Origin: Psettodes erumei
Lineage: Eukaryota; Chordata; Actinopteri; Pleuronectiformes; Psettodidae
Length of the DNA: 64,000 bases
Reading direction: 5' to 3'
Assembly: GCA_016785225.1 (NCBI GenBank)
Contig: JAFBJZ010000781.1
Location: 248,001-312,000, forward strand
The stretch's first letter is position 1; each line of letters starts with the position of its first letter. The translations under genes were made by a program, and so were the position numbers. The notes under the pieces are model-generated. The model ran no database searches, was not told the DNA's origin, and saw nothing but the letters and a program-made list of their open reading frames with translations. Below are positions 50,908-63,100 of the stretch, in pieces.

Positions 50908-53900
50908 CTGTAAACAAAAACAAATACAGTTCAATGTTAAACATTATTTTGCAAAGGTGCAAGAGACAAACAAATAAAAGCTAATGAGACAGACAAAGAA
51001 TAGCATACATTGTTCTGGCTTTAAACTACTGGTAAAAAAAAAAATGCTATGCTAGCTGTGATTTACACAGGAGGATTAGCCACTCTGCAAATGCTGCTCT
51101 TAAGAATAGGTTGATATTAACAATGTGTTATTATGTGTAATGTTAAAGGGAGCGCTTGGTCTGACAACTATCAGCCGTCATCAACAATTCCTCTTAGAGC
51201 ATTTTAGCACCCTTCGGCTTATTGTTTTGGTTTTTCTTATCACAAGTAAGAAAATAAGACTAGCTGTTAACCATAGTGGAGCATTTATCGGCGACAAAGC
51301 CAGATATGTTTTCCAAGTGGTGGAACCCGAAAGAGAGCTAAAAGTACAGCAAATATTGAATGCAGATTAGCCAGGTGCCCAGAAAATGACTCCAAATGAA
51401 GCACTGTTTCAAATGTTCGCTGACATGTTTGTGAAATCAACTGTAGGAGCTGATGATTGTCAGTGTTATGTTTACAGCTTGGCTGAAAGAAACATGCGGT
51501 TTTTAGAAAGATGGCTTCATCTTTGATTAGTTATCTTACACAAACAGAACACAAGGCATTCAGCTTTTTTTTTTTTTTTTAGAGCAAAGGATTTGAGTTA
51601 TCCTTGCAAGCTCTGTAATGAGGAAAATAAATAGACTGTATGTTCTGTACCTGTATGATAAACATTGTCACAACACCCGCGCCTGTGCTTAGATAGTTCC
51701 TGGCAAACCAGTTCCTCAGTTTAAGGAGACAACCCTGAAAGAAAAGATTAGCATGGTTACCCTTTGTTTTTGGAGACTAAATTGATTGAGCACACACTTT
51801 GTCAGCAATGCTGTGTTTACGGACACATGACAAATAAAATACAGGAAATGACCAATGAATGAATAATGTTTAGGGAGGAGGCTTCATTTAAATAATTTAC
51901 AGATAATCAAAGGACAAGTACTGGGAGTGGGTTACATGTTTTACAGTGTTTCCAGTGCATATACAAAATATGCTTGGCTTGGGCAGGAGTTACAGGGACA
52001 AATCTGTCAAGGAGCTTATCCTTTTTTTCACAGCTCTGACTCCAGGTGGTGAATATCCTAATTAATTATGAATGTGCAAGTTTCCAGTCTACACACAAAC
52101 ACACACACACACAGCCATGATGAATGTGATTTTCAGCGCACGTGTAACATCACAACTAACAAAACAGGAAATATAAAAATAGCAAGATAAAAGTCAAGCA
52201 TGGAAAGTTTAAAAGCTAAAAAAAAGCAGTTTGTTGGCTTGTTTTAAGGGTTGCACTTGGTGAATATGAGCTAAGAAATAGAAAGATTTCTACAATATGA
52301 GAGCTTTAACTGTAAGAGCAATGTCTTGAATGAGTATTGACTGGTAATGATGGGCAGACCAATGTGCAGTCAAAGTGACAAAACCAGGTGTAGTGGAATA
52401 TGTAGGATATAATGGAGCGATTACATTTCTATGACATCTACAGCCTACATGAAAAGCATGAGTAGTGAAAGGCTAGATGGAGAACAGAGAGCCAGCTGTG
52501 CACACAGCTGCCACTATTCGAGGGAAGAATCCCATTCTCAAACAGATGAGCACCGGCTGCAAACGGCCAAACAGATATAATCAGATCAAACAGAATGGAC
52601 TATAGTAACCTCTTGCCAGTTGACAGGGACGATGGCGTTACAGGGGTCCTTGATACAACAGGAGATTGGGATATTGCCCTTCCAGTCAGCCTCACCATGA
52701 ACTCCGCAGCACCTAAACTACACAAAAAACCTTCAACTTTATTTGGGCAAGAGAAAGTGAGGGACTAATATTTAAATCACTATGAAGGTGTGTGAAATAT
52801 TAGCAGCCAAACATTATATATATATTATGTATTAGTACAGCAACAGAGCTCAATTTAAGTTGTTAAAGCAGTGAGTCATTTACCAGGTACTGGACAGAAT
52901 CAAAGTCATCTTTAATGGTCTTGTTGCCTTCAGGACTAGACTGTCTGTAGATCTCCAAGCTTCGCATTAGGTCTCTTTCAAAGTAAGTGTCAATCTGCAC
53001 AATGGGGAGACAGGCTACATTAACCACAATATATCTGCTGCACACATAAAACAATGACCTCTTGTCTCACATGTATGCCATATGTGCACAGCCAGATGAT
53101 GAGGCTGAAAAAACTGAGCTGATGAACAAAAGGTTGTCTCCTCACCAGCCCTCAGGAACTGATACCATGAACCTCATCACAGTTTGACAAGGGTTTATCT
53201 AGAAATGTTTATTTGGGTTTACCACTGATATCCACTTTCTTCCAGATGAAATGAGACTCACCTCCATCTGCTGACAGAAATCAGGTAAGAGGAGGGGAGA
53301 CACTTGTTCCATCAGCTGAGAATAAGGAAATTCATCTACTGTGATGTCGTAGTACGTATTCACCCGATTACTATGTCCATCAAAATAACAAACAAATTAA
53401 ATTAGGTATTTTATTGTATGAAATAAATCTTAAAAAGTGGAAGAAAGAAAATCCATAGTTTTAATCAGTAGTTTACTCTACAGTAAGTATCACTACAGGG
53501 ACTAAGAATATCCCTGGCAATGGTACTTTATCCTTGCAGGGGGTACTGGAGCCAATCTCAGCTGACATTGGATTTTATGCTTTAAGTTTAATTTCTTACT
53601 TTAATGTAATATTTTCACGATACCCAACAGTGAGTTTATGACATTTTTTCTGTTGGCCAGAGAATCAGTATAACAAAAAAACATCATATGGACAAGGGCC
53701 AAGAGCAATATTCATGTTAGTATAACTAAAAGATGATTTACTCATCAAAGAGAAAAAGATAGGTAATTGTCCTTTATGTTTGGTTTTCATTCAACTACAG
53801 TGAATGCAGACATAATGCAGCAATAAATATAACAATGTGTGTTGTAGGTCTATTTATGTCTGAATTGGTGGTGTTGCTGCGCAAGAGCAATCCTTCAGTA

Positions 53901-55916
53901 TTTTGATTTGTGCATTTAAGATCTATCACATAAATGTGACACTTTTAACAGCATTCATTTAACTCGTTCATTCCCTCAGGAGTTGGTACAGAACAACAAC
54001 AGCAGTGAAAAGTAGTGTTGAAATGCAGTGTAAAGTGGTGGACAGCAGTCTGCTGGCATGGCTTGCAATGACTTGCACGTGTCCTTCAGTTCATTAGTGG
54101 AGATAATTCAAATACTATACCACTGTATATCATATCACAAGGAGGCTTAAGCCTTCCCTGATGGACCCCTGGATTTTTTTCTGTACAGAGTCCTTGCTGG
54201 AAAAATTGCCATCCATGAATGTCAGTACAAACTTTCACAGCAATCCATCCAGTAGTTGCTGACATATTTGCCATCTAGACCAAAAGGCTGTTAGTGAAGG
54301 CGCCATGCTTGGTTACAATGTGCCAGGCTGTTTTGGGGCACAGAGGGAATGAAATCAAAGCTTAGAATTAAGCTTCTGAGATGTATTTTTGTGAAGGCCA
54401 CACCGAAAACTCTCCTAACCTCTCTGCTGTAGACCAGGAACACACAGGCCATGGCCAGCTCCACCAGCATCAGAATAAAGAGCAGGACGAAAAACTGAAA
54501 TCACATTCAAACATACAGTTAGTGACTTTGTATAATCTATTCTTCAGTTTGGGGTTTCAACTTATAATGTACTATAAGTTCAGTTTTATGTGCACTGTAA
54601 CAGGAGCTGCATTTTGAGGCAGTACAATACGCTGCAAGTTCATTAAACACACAATTAAGCTAATGTTTAAGAATAATTATACAAATTAAGTGTGTGTTCA
54701 TGTGGTAATAAACATCTTGCTTTACACTCACACTGATGAGCATGCAGCGGTTCTCCTTCATGCCTCCCAACACCCCCACGTAACACACACACATCACGAT
54801 GGTGCCGGTGACCACCAGAGTGTTGGCGGGGTAGATGGGCCAGAAGGTGGTGACGAGGGAGGCGAACTTGGAGTGTATCATCTGGAATTCCCCGAAAGCC
54901 ACCACGAACGCACCGCACAGCTTCAGCACGCACAGGAGACAGGACACACCTCACGTTATTATTCAGGAGTTGTGAGCTTGGATTTGACGATGCACTGAAG
55001 CTCTCTGCTGAAAGCCAGGGTGAAAGCTTTGGGCCTTATTCACACATATCTTCTGTTTAGATCTGCCAAGGAGGGTATGTTTTGGTCTGTTTGCTCAGTT
55101 GCAAGTAGGATTACGTGAAAAATAAAGGATGAATTTTCTTAAATTCTTTTACCAGAGGGGGCTCTAATTTTGAAACCATTACATTTTGGGGGTGATCAAT
55201 AGCCAGATCCAGGAGGTTTTGGAAAGATTCTTAATCATTGTGAGATAGGGCAAAATTTCAAGCATACCTCCATAAATGCATAAAAATGTGAAGTAACTGG
55301 AGTGACCTGATACTCATAAATACATATCACCTGAGCAGCAGATCCCCGGCTTGATTACCAGCAGACTGCAGACGCTCTGGTAAAGTTTTCATTTTGGGGA
55401 ATGTTTGAGGTTGGAGGGGGAGGTCTGCACTGTCAGAGTACTTTCTAGTTTGTTTGACTGTTTGCAGGATTAAGCAATGGAGAGATTGACATGTTTTTTT
55501 TTGTTTGTTTGTTTGTTTGTTTTTTTACCAGAGGTGGCTCTTGGTCTAACTTACAAGCCATTAAATTTTGGGATTCAGGGAATTTTTTTGAATGATTCTT
55601 CTGTGTTACAAGACAGAGATCATATCTCCATAAATGCATGTTCAACCTTGGCAGATGTCTGCGCTCTCAGCATCCCTGAATGGTCCTAAGAAAAGTGAAT
55701 GTCAGTTTCAGCTCTCTCATTGTGCTCTTCAAGGGAAACTTTACATCAGCCTTCCAGAACAACAGTAGGTGACTATAATCCAATCCGAACTGTCCAACAA
55801 CAGACAACCCAGAGTGTGGTTTGGCAGTACACTACGTGTCTTCCACCACCTACCCAGCAGAGGAAGTTGAGATTGATGATCATGGTTTTTAAGCAGCTCA
55901 CACAGGATCGATTCAT
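50839..55916 (-). CDS. CD53-like tetraspanin, complete seven-exon gene
   Basis: Exons on the minus strand: 55916-55854, 54920-54732, 54494-54420, 52994-52884, 52717-52610, 51734-51651 and 50907-50839, all in phase 0, giving 232 residues. Tetraspanins have four membrane spans and organise membrane microdomains with integrins and receptors. Visible are TM1 (about residues 10-33), TM2 (52-72) with the KENRC turn, TM3 (85-107), and a large loop with an N-glycosylation site NKT (133-135), CCG (149-151), PISCC (163-167) and GC (183-184), six cysteines in all, then TM4 and a short tail ending GYQ. The lengths of exons 1 (21 codons) and 2 (63 codons) equal those I remember for human CD53, and KENRCMLISFF matches KENKCLLMSFF. 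The C-terminus does not match CD53, so the exact paralogue is left open. Confidence 0.9.
50908..51650. other. Tetraspanin intron 6 (743 bp)
   Basis: Bounded by CAG|GTACAG and TTTACAG. No other feature seen. Confidence 0.85.
51651..51734 (-). CDS. Tetraspanin coding exon 6
   Basis: 84 nt encoding GCLLKLRNWFARNYLSTGAG, VVTMFIIQ: the last loop cysteine and the first part of TM4. Acceptor TTTCAG, donor CAG|GTACAG. Confidence 0.93.
51735..52609. other. Tetraspanin intron 5 (875 bp)
   Basis: Contains a CA run near 52095-52112. No other feature seen. Confidence 0.85.
52610..52717 (-). CDS. Tetraspanin coding exon 5 (CCG motif exon)
   Basis: 108 nt encoding FRCCGVHGEADWKGNIPISC, CIKDPCNAIVPVNWQE. 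The CCG and PxSCC signatures that define tetraspanins are both here. Acceptor GTGTAG, donor GAG|GTTACT. Confidence 0.94.
52884..52994 (-). CDS. Tetraspanin coding exon 4
   Basis: 111 nt encoding IDTYFERDLMRSLEIYRQSS, PEGNKTIKDDFDSVQYL, the first part of the large extracellular loop with the NKT glycosylation site. Acceptor GTGCAG, donor CTG|GTAAAT. Confidence 0.92.
52995..54419. other. Tetraspanin intron 3 (1425 bp)
   Basis: Contains a dispersed repeat fragment at 54160-54290 and an open exon-like stretch at about 53265-53370 that cannot be spliced in frame. Confidence 0.8.
54160..54290 (+). repeat. Fragment of the CAATCCATCCAGTAGTTG dispersed fish repeat
   Basis: CTGATGGACCCCTGGA, TGCCATCCATGAATGTCAGT and CAGCAATCCATCCAGTAGTT, then a GACATATTTGCCATCTAGACC end. 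A common fish repeat related to that at 36870-37265. Confidence 0.5.
54420..54494 (-). CDS. Tetraspanin coding exon 3
   Basis: 75 nt, the highly conserved length of this exon in the family. It encodes FFVLLFILMLVELAMACVFL then VYSRE (TM3). Acceptor TTTCAG, donor GAG|GTTAGG. Confidence 0.93.
54732..54920 (-). CDS. Tetraspanin coding exon 2
   Basis: 63 codons from the acceptor GCTGAAG (after a pyrimidine-rich tract) to the donor AGT|GTGAGT. It starts LCGAFVVAFGEFQMIHSKF and ends GGMKENRCMLIS. It contains the end of TM1, the small loop, TM2 and the intracellular turn. Confidence 0.92.
54921..55853. other. Tetraspanin intron 1 (933 bp)
   Basis: Contains a TTTG tandem tract at 55493-55527. Otherwise unremarkable. 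Confidence 0.8.
55493..55527. repeat. (TTTG)n short tandem repeat with poly-T ends
   Basis: About five copies of TTTG between T runs. Confidence 0.9.
55854..55916 (-). CDS. Tetraspanin coding exon 1
   Basis: ATG at 55916-55914. It encodes MNRSCVSCLKTMIINLNFLC then W, the N-terminal tail and start of TM1, and ends at TGG|GTAGGT. This donor is preferred to a later GTAG|GTGG because only phase 0 joins cleanly to exon 2 and keeps the alignment with CD53. Confidence 0.85.
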
Positions 55917-56769
55917 CCTTCCGCTGTAAGGCCGGTCTCCTGGAGGAGACGACTTGATCGGTGTGGCTGGTCTCTTTAAACACCTGTGAGGGAAAACAGA
56001 TGAAACTGCTGCTCCTGTCCGTGCCACAGTGTTTACAAGACACTGCTGTTTGATATGACAACACTCACCCATTAGGCACTATGGACATTTGTGACCTATT
56101 CAGGCTCCAGTTAATCTTTATCACTGGCTTTTACCTCTGCATTGATCATTTGTTGCAGGTTTGTACTGAGATAGCCAAGAAAGTGTTTTGTTGTTGCATC
56201 TAGTACTTAGTTAATACTTTCCCATTTGCACAGTTCTGTATTGCTTCAATAGATCCTGTTTGAATATACACGTCTCACAATTGCATACCGCATTGTGACA
56301 TTTTTCTAACTTCATCCTGAATTCTTGCCTCTTTTATACAAACATTTCTAAATTCATTGTGTAATTACTGAGAACTAACCCGATCCCCGACCCTAAAAAA
56401 AGGTGAAATACCAGAGAGCTTACCTGAACTACACTGTATGGAGCACTGTTCCAGTGACAGGTGCAGTGAGCAGTATCCTGTTGTCGTCCCTACCAGTCCC
56501 AGTGTGAACTGACAACAGACAGGTATGAGGAAGAAGAGAAATGAAAGAGCGAGGAGGAGACAACCGAGAACTCTGTCTACCAATGGGCAGTAAGACTTAT
56601 GAAGTTGACCTACGCCGAAGAGGGGACGTCCATGTTCGGTAATGAAGCAGTGCTGAGTCAGAAAACAAATATTAGAGGGATTCATCATCAGTTTCATTCC
56701 TTCTCTTCCTCTGGTTGAACACACAAGCATTTTAATACCTTTTCTATTGCATACAACATATTCTAACAC

Positions 56770-56855
56770 ATTGAATGCCATTTACAATTAAACCTACAAC
56801 ACAATAAAGTGGAAAAAGTGAAGGGGTGTGAATCATTTCTGAAGCCACTGTGTAT
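56770..56855 (+). repeat. Tc1/mariner-like element terminus, diverged
   Basis: AAAGTGGAAAAAGTGAAGGG followed by GTGTGAATCATTTCTGAAGC and CACTGT, close to the well-known fish Tc1-like end (AAGGGGTCTGAATACTTTC...GCACTGT). The other terminus was not found. Confidence 0.5.
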
Positions 56856-57390
56856 ATGCAACCTCTAAGTGTTCAGTTTATTAGGTACATGTAGTTCCAG
56901 CTAATACAGCTTAAAACAACAAATCTGACTGTCATGACAGTTATTATGCTCAGTTTGGGCTGAAACTCCTTTGTAGAGGTGTAGATCATTTGTGGTGCTG
57001 TTGTGTTGTGGTATGGGAGCAGGTGCACACACTCAGCTGTGTTCTCCATGACTTCAGAAGACATTACATTGACATACTTTCACTTACTGCAGACTAACTC
57101 TAACTACTACTTAACTAACTTAATCTGAATTTAAACCTAACAGTTCCTCACCTTAACATATTCCGATTCACTTACGTCAAGCCCCATGATGTGATTGTGT
57201 AAACAATCTAGTTTTAGTGAAAGACAAAAAAGTCCATTACCACATGAGCTGAATCACCATGAAAACTTTTATTGGGAAAAAAAAAATCAGAAACCAGAAA
57301 CAAAGAATGTATGTCCTTCACATAAATTTTTACAATGTATTTTCAGACAGATTTTTTCATCATTTCTTTTTAGCAAATTAAAAGCAGAAT

Positions 57391-57447
57391 CTGCTCAACA
57401 TTGTTATTAAATACTTAACAGTAGCACTTAATAACAATGTTGAGCAG
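57391..57447. repeat. Perfect 20-bp inverted repeat, 17-base spacer
   Basis: CTGCTCAACATTGTTATTAA at 57391-57410 and its exact reverse complement at 57428-57447. It could fold into a long hairpin, or be the two ends of a tiny MITE. Confidence 0.85.
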
Positions 57448-59970
57448 GGCCATTTGCCTGATGAAATCTCATGAATGGAACAATTCAGGACAAACAGCTT
57501 TACATTCTGTGGAAAACACAAAGCACCTGCGCAGACGATTAGAGGAAGAAAAATAACAGTAAAAAACATCAGAGGCAGTCGATTGAACTGTTGATCAGTA
57601 TGGCTTCAAACACCTACTGTGTGTACATGAATAAACAATGGTTTAGAAAGGAGCACAAGTTATTGCTTTACTAACCCCTTGATTAAGCTGTGCTGTACGG
57701 TGTTGTACTGTTAGCTGCTGACAGGGGATGGGTGGCTGAACTGAGTGCTGGTGCTGTTTAACCTGCTGCTTGTGCTGTGCCAGTGTGTCACCGACTGGGG
57801 AGATTTTCATGACCAGAGTTTTATTGTGTACTCCCAGATGAAATTTGACAGTAGTATATTTTTTCCTCCCCTAAAAAGAAATATAGTCTTCCCTCCTGGT
57901 GTGAACATGACGTTTGTTTAAAAGCCCCCAAAATGTCAAGCAGGAGAGGCCTGCAGTCACGAAACACACTGATGCAACTTTGAGCTTTAATACACGTCCC
58001 TGCAACCTGACATGACTTTTTGTGCCTTTAGGGGAAGTGTGCATCATCCTTTGTGAGTGCAAGTGCAAGTTTTTTGTGTATATATTTTAAATTTTATTTT
58101 AAATAAAAAAGGAGGAAGACATGGTTAACAGGGGACCTCTGTCTGTTTCCAGCAGAGCGGGTGCTGGGGAGCAGCATGTGCACACGTGACAGCTGCTGTA
58201 CAGAGCACGTCTGTCTTCTTTCAAGTTAGCTGAGTGATTTCTCACTGGCCTGCATCCAAACATGTCTGTTCACAGGAAGCAAGCAGGAGTAAATCGAAAA
58301 ATAAAGGTTGAATGAATGACAATTGGCTGGTTTGGTGCAAGGCGGCTCACTGCCGCACTGCCACGGCTTTGTTCATGTCATTAGTAACGCCTGTGCTTTT
58401 CCTTGATGTGACAACTCCAGTGTCAGTGTCACAGAATTTGACCTGTCTCTTCTAATGTTGTCCGGAGCCGTTGTGTGTTTTCCAAGCATACGTTGAAAAC
58501 AGCTCATTTACGACACAGATATGTGTGATTCTTTCAGCTGTTCTTTAATCATTCCTAGGACTTGAGGCAGCACCCAGCCCTGACAGCAAACCATTCGCTC
58601 TTCACATGAACTAGTTTTCCAGCATGTAAATAAACACAAGGTTACAAACGCACCATGTGAAAGTGATGCGTTTGATTTTTGGAAGCATTGCTTGTTGACT
58701 GTAACCGGAGAAGTGACACAGTGAGGAGACGGACAGAGCTTTTCCACAGTTCGTAAACAGTTTGTGTTTTATAGACAGCGGTGGAGGGCACGCTGCATCG
58801 CTTTCAGTTCACTTTACCTGCATCCGTGGCTTGAGGAATCTACCTGAGGAAGCCAGGTTTGACACACACATTTACATGTTGGAGAGAGATGAGCATCCCC
58901 TGCTTCCTTCACAGCATGTGCACTCACTGCCTGTCACGCTGACACAGCTCCATCCACTGGACACCAGGGGTAAGGCAGAAAAAGCCCAGCGACAATGCAG
59001 CTAACACAGACCAAACAGTAAACAGTGCTCGCTAAACTCAGTTTACTCAGACTCACATTTGATCCTGAGTATGACCGTTAAGTTCACAGTGCATCCTAGA
59101 TTAAAAGTCCAAAGCAACGTAATCGCACATGAAATAGTGGATAAACTGAGAATTCATTCGTATTGACGGGGGTCCGAGGAAAGTCAGTGCCAGACAGAGT
59201 TAGGGGTTTTTGTCAACATGAAAGCTGGTGCGAAAAATGCTACCAACTTATCAAAAGTGACAGTCAGTAACTTGATGAATAAAGTGAGTAAAGCCAAATC
59301 ATTTGAGATGTCAAATACAAGTGGGAGTCAAAGCCGCAGAAAGGGATGGAACGGAAAGTCAGGCTCGTCTTTTTTGGTCCTGGCCAGGCACTTAGAGCAG
59401 CACTGGTGACTCCTTTAACGTCCAGCCCATCATCGCATCATCGCAGCTACCATCAATCCTCAGTCACTGCTGCACCTGGCTTGTAAGGAGCTGGCCACAG
59501 CCTGACTTCTCCAGTCTGCAGCGATCCACAGGACAAGCGGCTTCCACAGCAGCGGCCGAGAGGAAGCTCGACTTTGCTAAAACGAATCCTGTGACACGGT
59601 GTCAGACAGCGACACACAGCAGCTGATTTTGAAGTTGATTCTGAGGTCTTTGTTGGGCTGAAGTTTACAGTGCCGTCCCGTGCTGCACACCCACTGTGCT
59701 TTAAGTTGAGATGAGTGTATTTAAAAAAAAAAAAAAAAAAAAGACTACAGCAGCTTCATGTTATTTATCTTCCATAACACAAAGAAAAGATTTCACAGCT
59801 GGCTCACCTGTTCACCTCGGCCGCTCACATTCTCGGACCCATGAGGTCGTTCGGTCAGTTCATTCGATTGCGTGGTTGCAGTAAAGCTGCGGCAGTCTCT
59901 GCGTTGTCGCAACGTGCGTCGATTAGGAAACGCACGTTCTGAAAACCTGCACGGATCCACTGGTCTCTGA

Positions 59971-60113
59971 TCAGTAGAAGCGTTTACGTCTGTTCTCCCT
60001 CCAGCGCCCGTACACGATCAGGCCCACCACGGCCAGCACGCCCAGGCCCAGGATGGAGAAGAGGAGGGTGAAGAAGAGCTGGACCCCGCTCATACCTTCC
60101 TCTTCTACTTCCA
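59971..60113 (-). CDS. lman2l: lman2l exon 8 (last)
   Basis: 143 nt with stop, acceptor CTTCCTAG. Encodes EVEEEGMSGVQLFFTLLFSI, LGLGVLAVVGLIVYGRW, RENRRKRFY: the membrane span and short cytosolic tail with RKRFY end. Confidence 0.94.
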
Positions 60114-63100
60114 CTAGGAAGGCAAAGGGTGACAGGTTCATTACGAGGCAGATGAGGGTTCCACGCAGTCTACAGCCTACTTCATGAGGACGGATTTCTC
60201 TTTGTTTAAAGCTTTCGCTCTGTACTTGGTTCTTTCTTAGTTTCACTGAGTTGTTGTTTTTTTTAAATTAAAGACATTTTGAACTTTTAATTTTGAAGGT
60301 CAACATGGACGTGAAATTCTTTAAAGAGCTCAGAAAGAAATGGAAATTGAACAAGATGTAAAAACACATTAGGGAATGACCTAACAATGCCTTAATATTA
60401 AATGTCCACGGGCCGGCCGCGGTGCATCTACCTGGGAACTGCTCCATGTTGTCAACTCTGGGTAGGGTGACCTCCTCCTCTTCCTCTTCCTCCTCCGGAC
60501 TCCTCTCGACGGTCAGCTGATACAGCTTCATGGAGATGATGTCATGGTTGTCTAGAACAATGTGCGCAGGTCAGAAACGGAGACTTGAAGAAAGAATTTT
60601 AGCATCTGTGGAGTTTGAAGCTTGGCGTGGTTGTAGTGCTTGTATGACAACGTCTGTAAAACATTTCCCAGGGGTCATGCAGCCTTCAGGTGATTCCTCA
60701 TACCTGACAGGTCTCCAGTAGCAGAGGAGGCACCCAAGAAGTAGCCTGTAGGTAGCCGCACCCCATTGATGTCAGCACAGTGTTTCCATTCCTGCTTACC
60801 GTCGACATCCACCATGAGCTGCAGGGCAGAGGAAGGAGTCAGCATGAGTCACTGACGAAGGACAAAACAAGTACTCGGAACTGCCCTCATAAACTTGTTT
60901 AGATATAGGTATTATTTCAGAGCAGACACTAGATATACTTGAAATTCTGTGTTTTAACTATGACTTTTCATGATGAAAAAACAGAGATTAGCATCTTTTA
61001 GGCAACATGGTAACTGTCTTTCTTTTTGACTTGATGAATTTAAAGTTTAAATACAAAACGAGACCACCGGTGAGATCTGAAGACGGCAGTTCACAGACAT
61101 GTCCCATCCAATCTAACAGAGCCTGAGAGGATCGGTCAGAAACAATGCCCCCAGAAGAAGCACCCAATCATTTCCTACCGTCAGTCTGTTTTTGGAGTAT
61201 CTGACGAGCAGGAACGTGTCATAGATGGCGTTTCGCACCATGGCCGTGCACCCGCCGAGCTCCGTGGGCCGTCCGTCCTGATCGTGGTCGTATGACAGAG
61301 TCCCATTCCCCAGCATCAACGATATATATGGAAAAGTCCTCTGTTGGGGAGAAAGGGTAGACGCACCACACACACCGTTATCTGCTGACTCAGTCACATT
61401 GTCCTTTTTCTTATCACAATCACAAACACCACGGATGAATCCGAACAGATGGATGTGATGAAATGGCAGAACACCGGACATTTTATGATGGACGGACATT
61501 CAGCGGCTGAGCTCGTGGAATGAACGGCGGCTTCGGATGCTACCTGAGTTCCAGGTTTTGTCTTCCTCATGTTCAAAAGTGATGCAGGAAGAGAAATGTG
61601 ACACATATAAAAAGGATCAGTCGCTAAATGACGAGGCCACTCAAAACCTGCAGCATTTGGTCCAGGACTCTTTTAAATCATGTTACAATCAGATTTGGCT
61701 GAATGGATTTTCATCACTAAGCGGGGAACACATAAATCCAACGCAAACAAAGAAATGTGCTATGGCAGGACACTGTAGAAGTTCAGGGACAGGACACTTT
61801 GGATATTTTGATCTTCCTCAGTAAAGACGAGCAGGCCAGGACAGAACACAATAGTTGTCTGCAGGAAAATGTAGTCTTTAGTTGTAGAGGAATATCATCG
61901 CTGCCACTCACATCATGGCTCTTGTCCGAGTTGGGGTAAGTGTCCACAAATAGTCCAAGTCCAGTGAACTGGTTCGTGTTGCCAAACACAGGACCTGCAG
62001 AGAAGCAGAGAGGCACATCAGGGCATGGATCACAACAAGCAGCACAGAGGGTTTCTGCAGTCAACAATCCTACGCCCAGTTCACAGGAATAATATTAGAG
62101 TGGAGAGAAATGCATCAACATATATCACAGTGGGTTAATCATTCCAGTCATTTTTTAAAGAAATAAATGCACAGTGATAAGTGATTTTGTTTCAGTTTTA
62201 TTTGTCTTCTGTGATTTCTGGGACAAAGTTTAAATATCAACTTGGAATGGGCTATGTAACTATTTGTGAATGCCATACTGTACAGAGAGGGAGGTGTCAA
62301 AGTCTAACAGTGTGGGCCCCTCTCAGAGAAACTCAAGTCAACTTTCATTTGCAGCCCCAGTGAGGCAAGAGAAATCTGGGGTGGGAAAACCATGTAAGCT
62401 TCATCACCTAAATTTTCTCTCTGAATGTTAAATAGGTCTACTCAAAGTCTTGGTATCAGCCTCAGTGCGCAGCGCTGCACCGTATCCTGTATGCCTGCAA
62501 TGTACAAACTGAAATATTGTGGTTTTGGAAGCAGTTCGTGTTTCAGCTGAGTGTGCAAATGTGAAGCCACAACTTGGTTTCCTTAGAGACATAGAGATCA
62601 GAGCAGATGCATCTATCTCATCATCTGACTCACTGCGAGAAAGCAAAGAAAGATGACAAGTGCGTTTCCCATGTTGTTTCAATGATTATTCCTCTAAAAA
62701 AAAAAAAAAAAAAATTAACCTTCACAGCCTTGCAAATACAGTCGTGGAACACATGGGTCCATCCTGTTTTTTTTCATTACATGAAATAATCTGTAGCATC
62801 CAGTTCCTTTGTACTGTAGGATACCTGTAGAGGCTCTTCCTACCATTCTGCATGCGATCTTTGGTTAACCAGATGGCCAGTCCATCCCCGTTCAAGTTCT
62901 TCTTTCCCTGGCCGTAGATTTTAAAGTGCACCTTCAGCTCCCAGTCTCGCACGAAGAAAGGCTGGAAAACAATGGAAATTAAGACAAGTGATGGGCAGTA
63001 GTATGCATCTGTCAACACAACTAAGCAACATGCTTTCCTTTTGAAACAGGCTGAAATAGCCTCATGTGAGTGCCAGTAAACATACACTGTGATAGTCTGT

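Larger units (their letters stand above)
55917..59970. other. Intergenic region between lman2l (3') and tetraspanin (5'), about 4 kb
   Basis: Must hold the lman2l 3' UTR and the tetraspanin promoter or 5' UTR, neither delimited by sequence. Contains a Tc1-like repeat end near 56770-56855, a perfect 20-bp inverted repeat at 57391-57447 and an A20 run at 59723-59742. AATAAA on the minus strand is present at 58093-58098 and 57820-57825; either could end the lman2l transcript, but the distance is long. Confidence 0.5.

Noticed and set aside
53265..53370. Open minus-strand stretch with a good donor (ATGGAG|GTGAGT) between tetraspanin exons 3 and 4
   Set aside because: The only acceptor (GACATAG) leaves it in the wrong phase after exon 3. 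Joining exon 3 directly to exon 4 matches the CD53 spacing exactly.
56365..56781. 138-codon minus-strand frame upstream of the tetraspanin gene
   Set aside because: No recognisable domain and overlaps a Tc1-like repeat end; probably chance.
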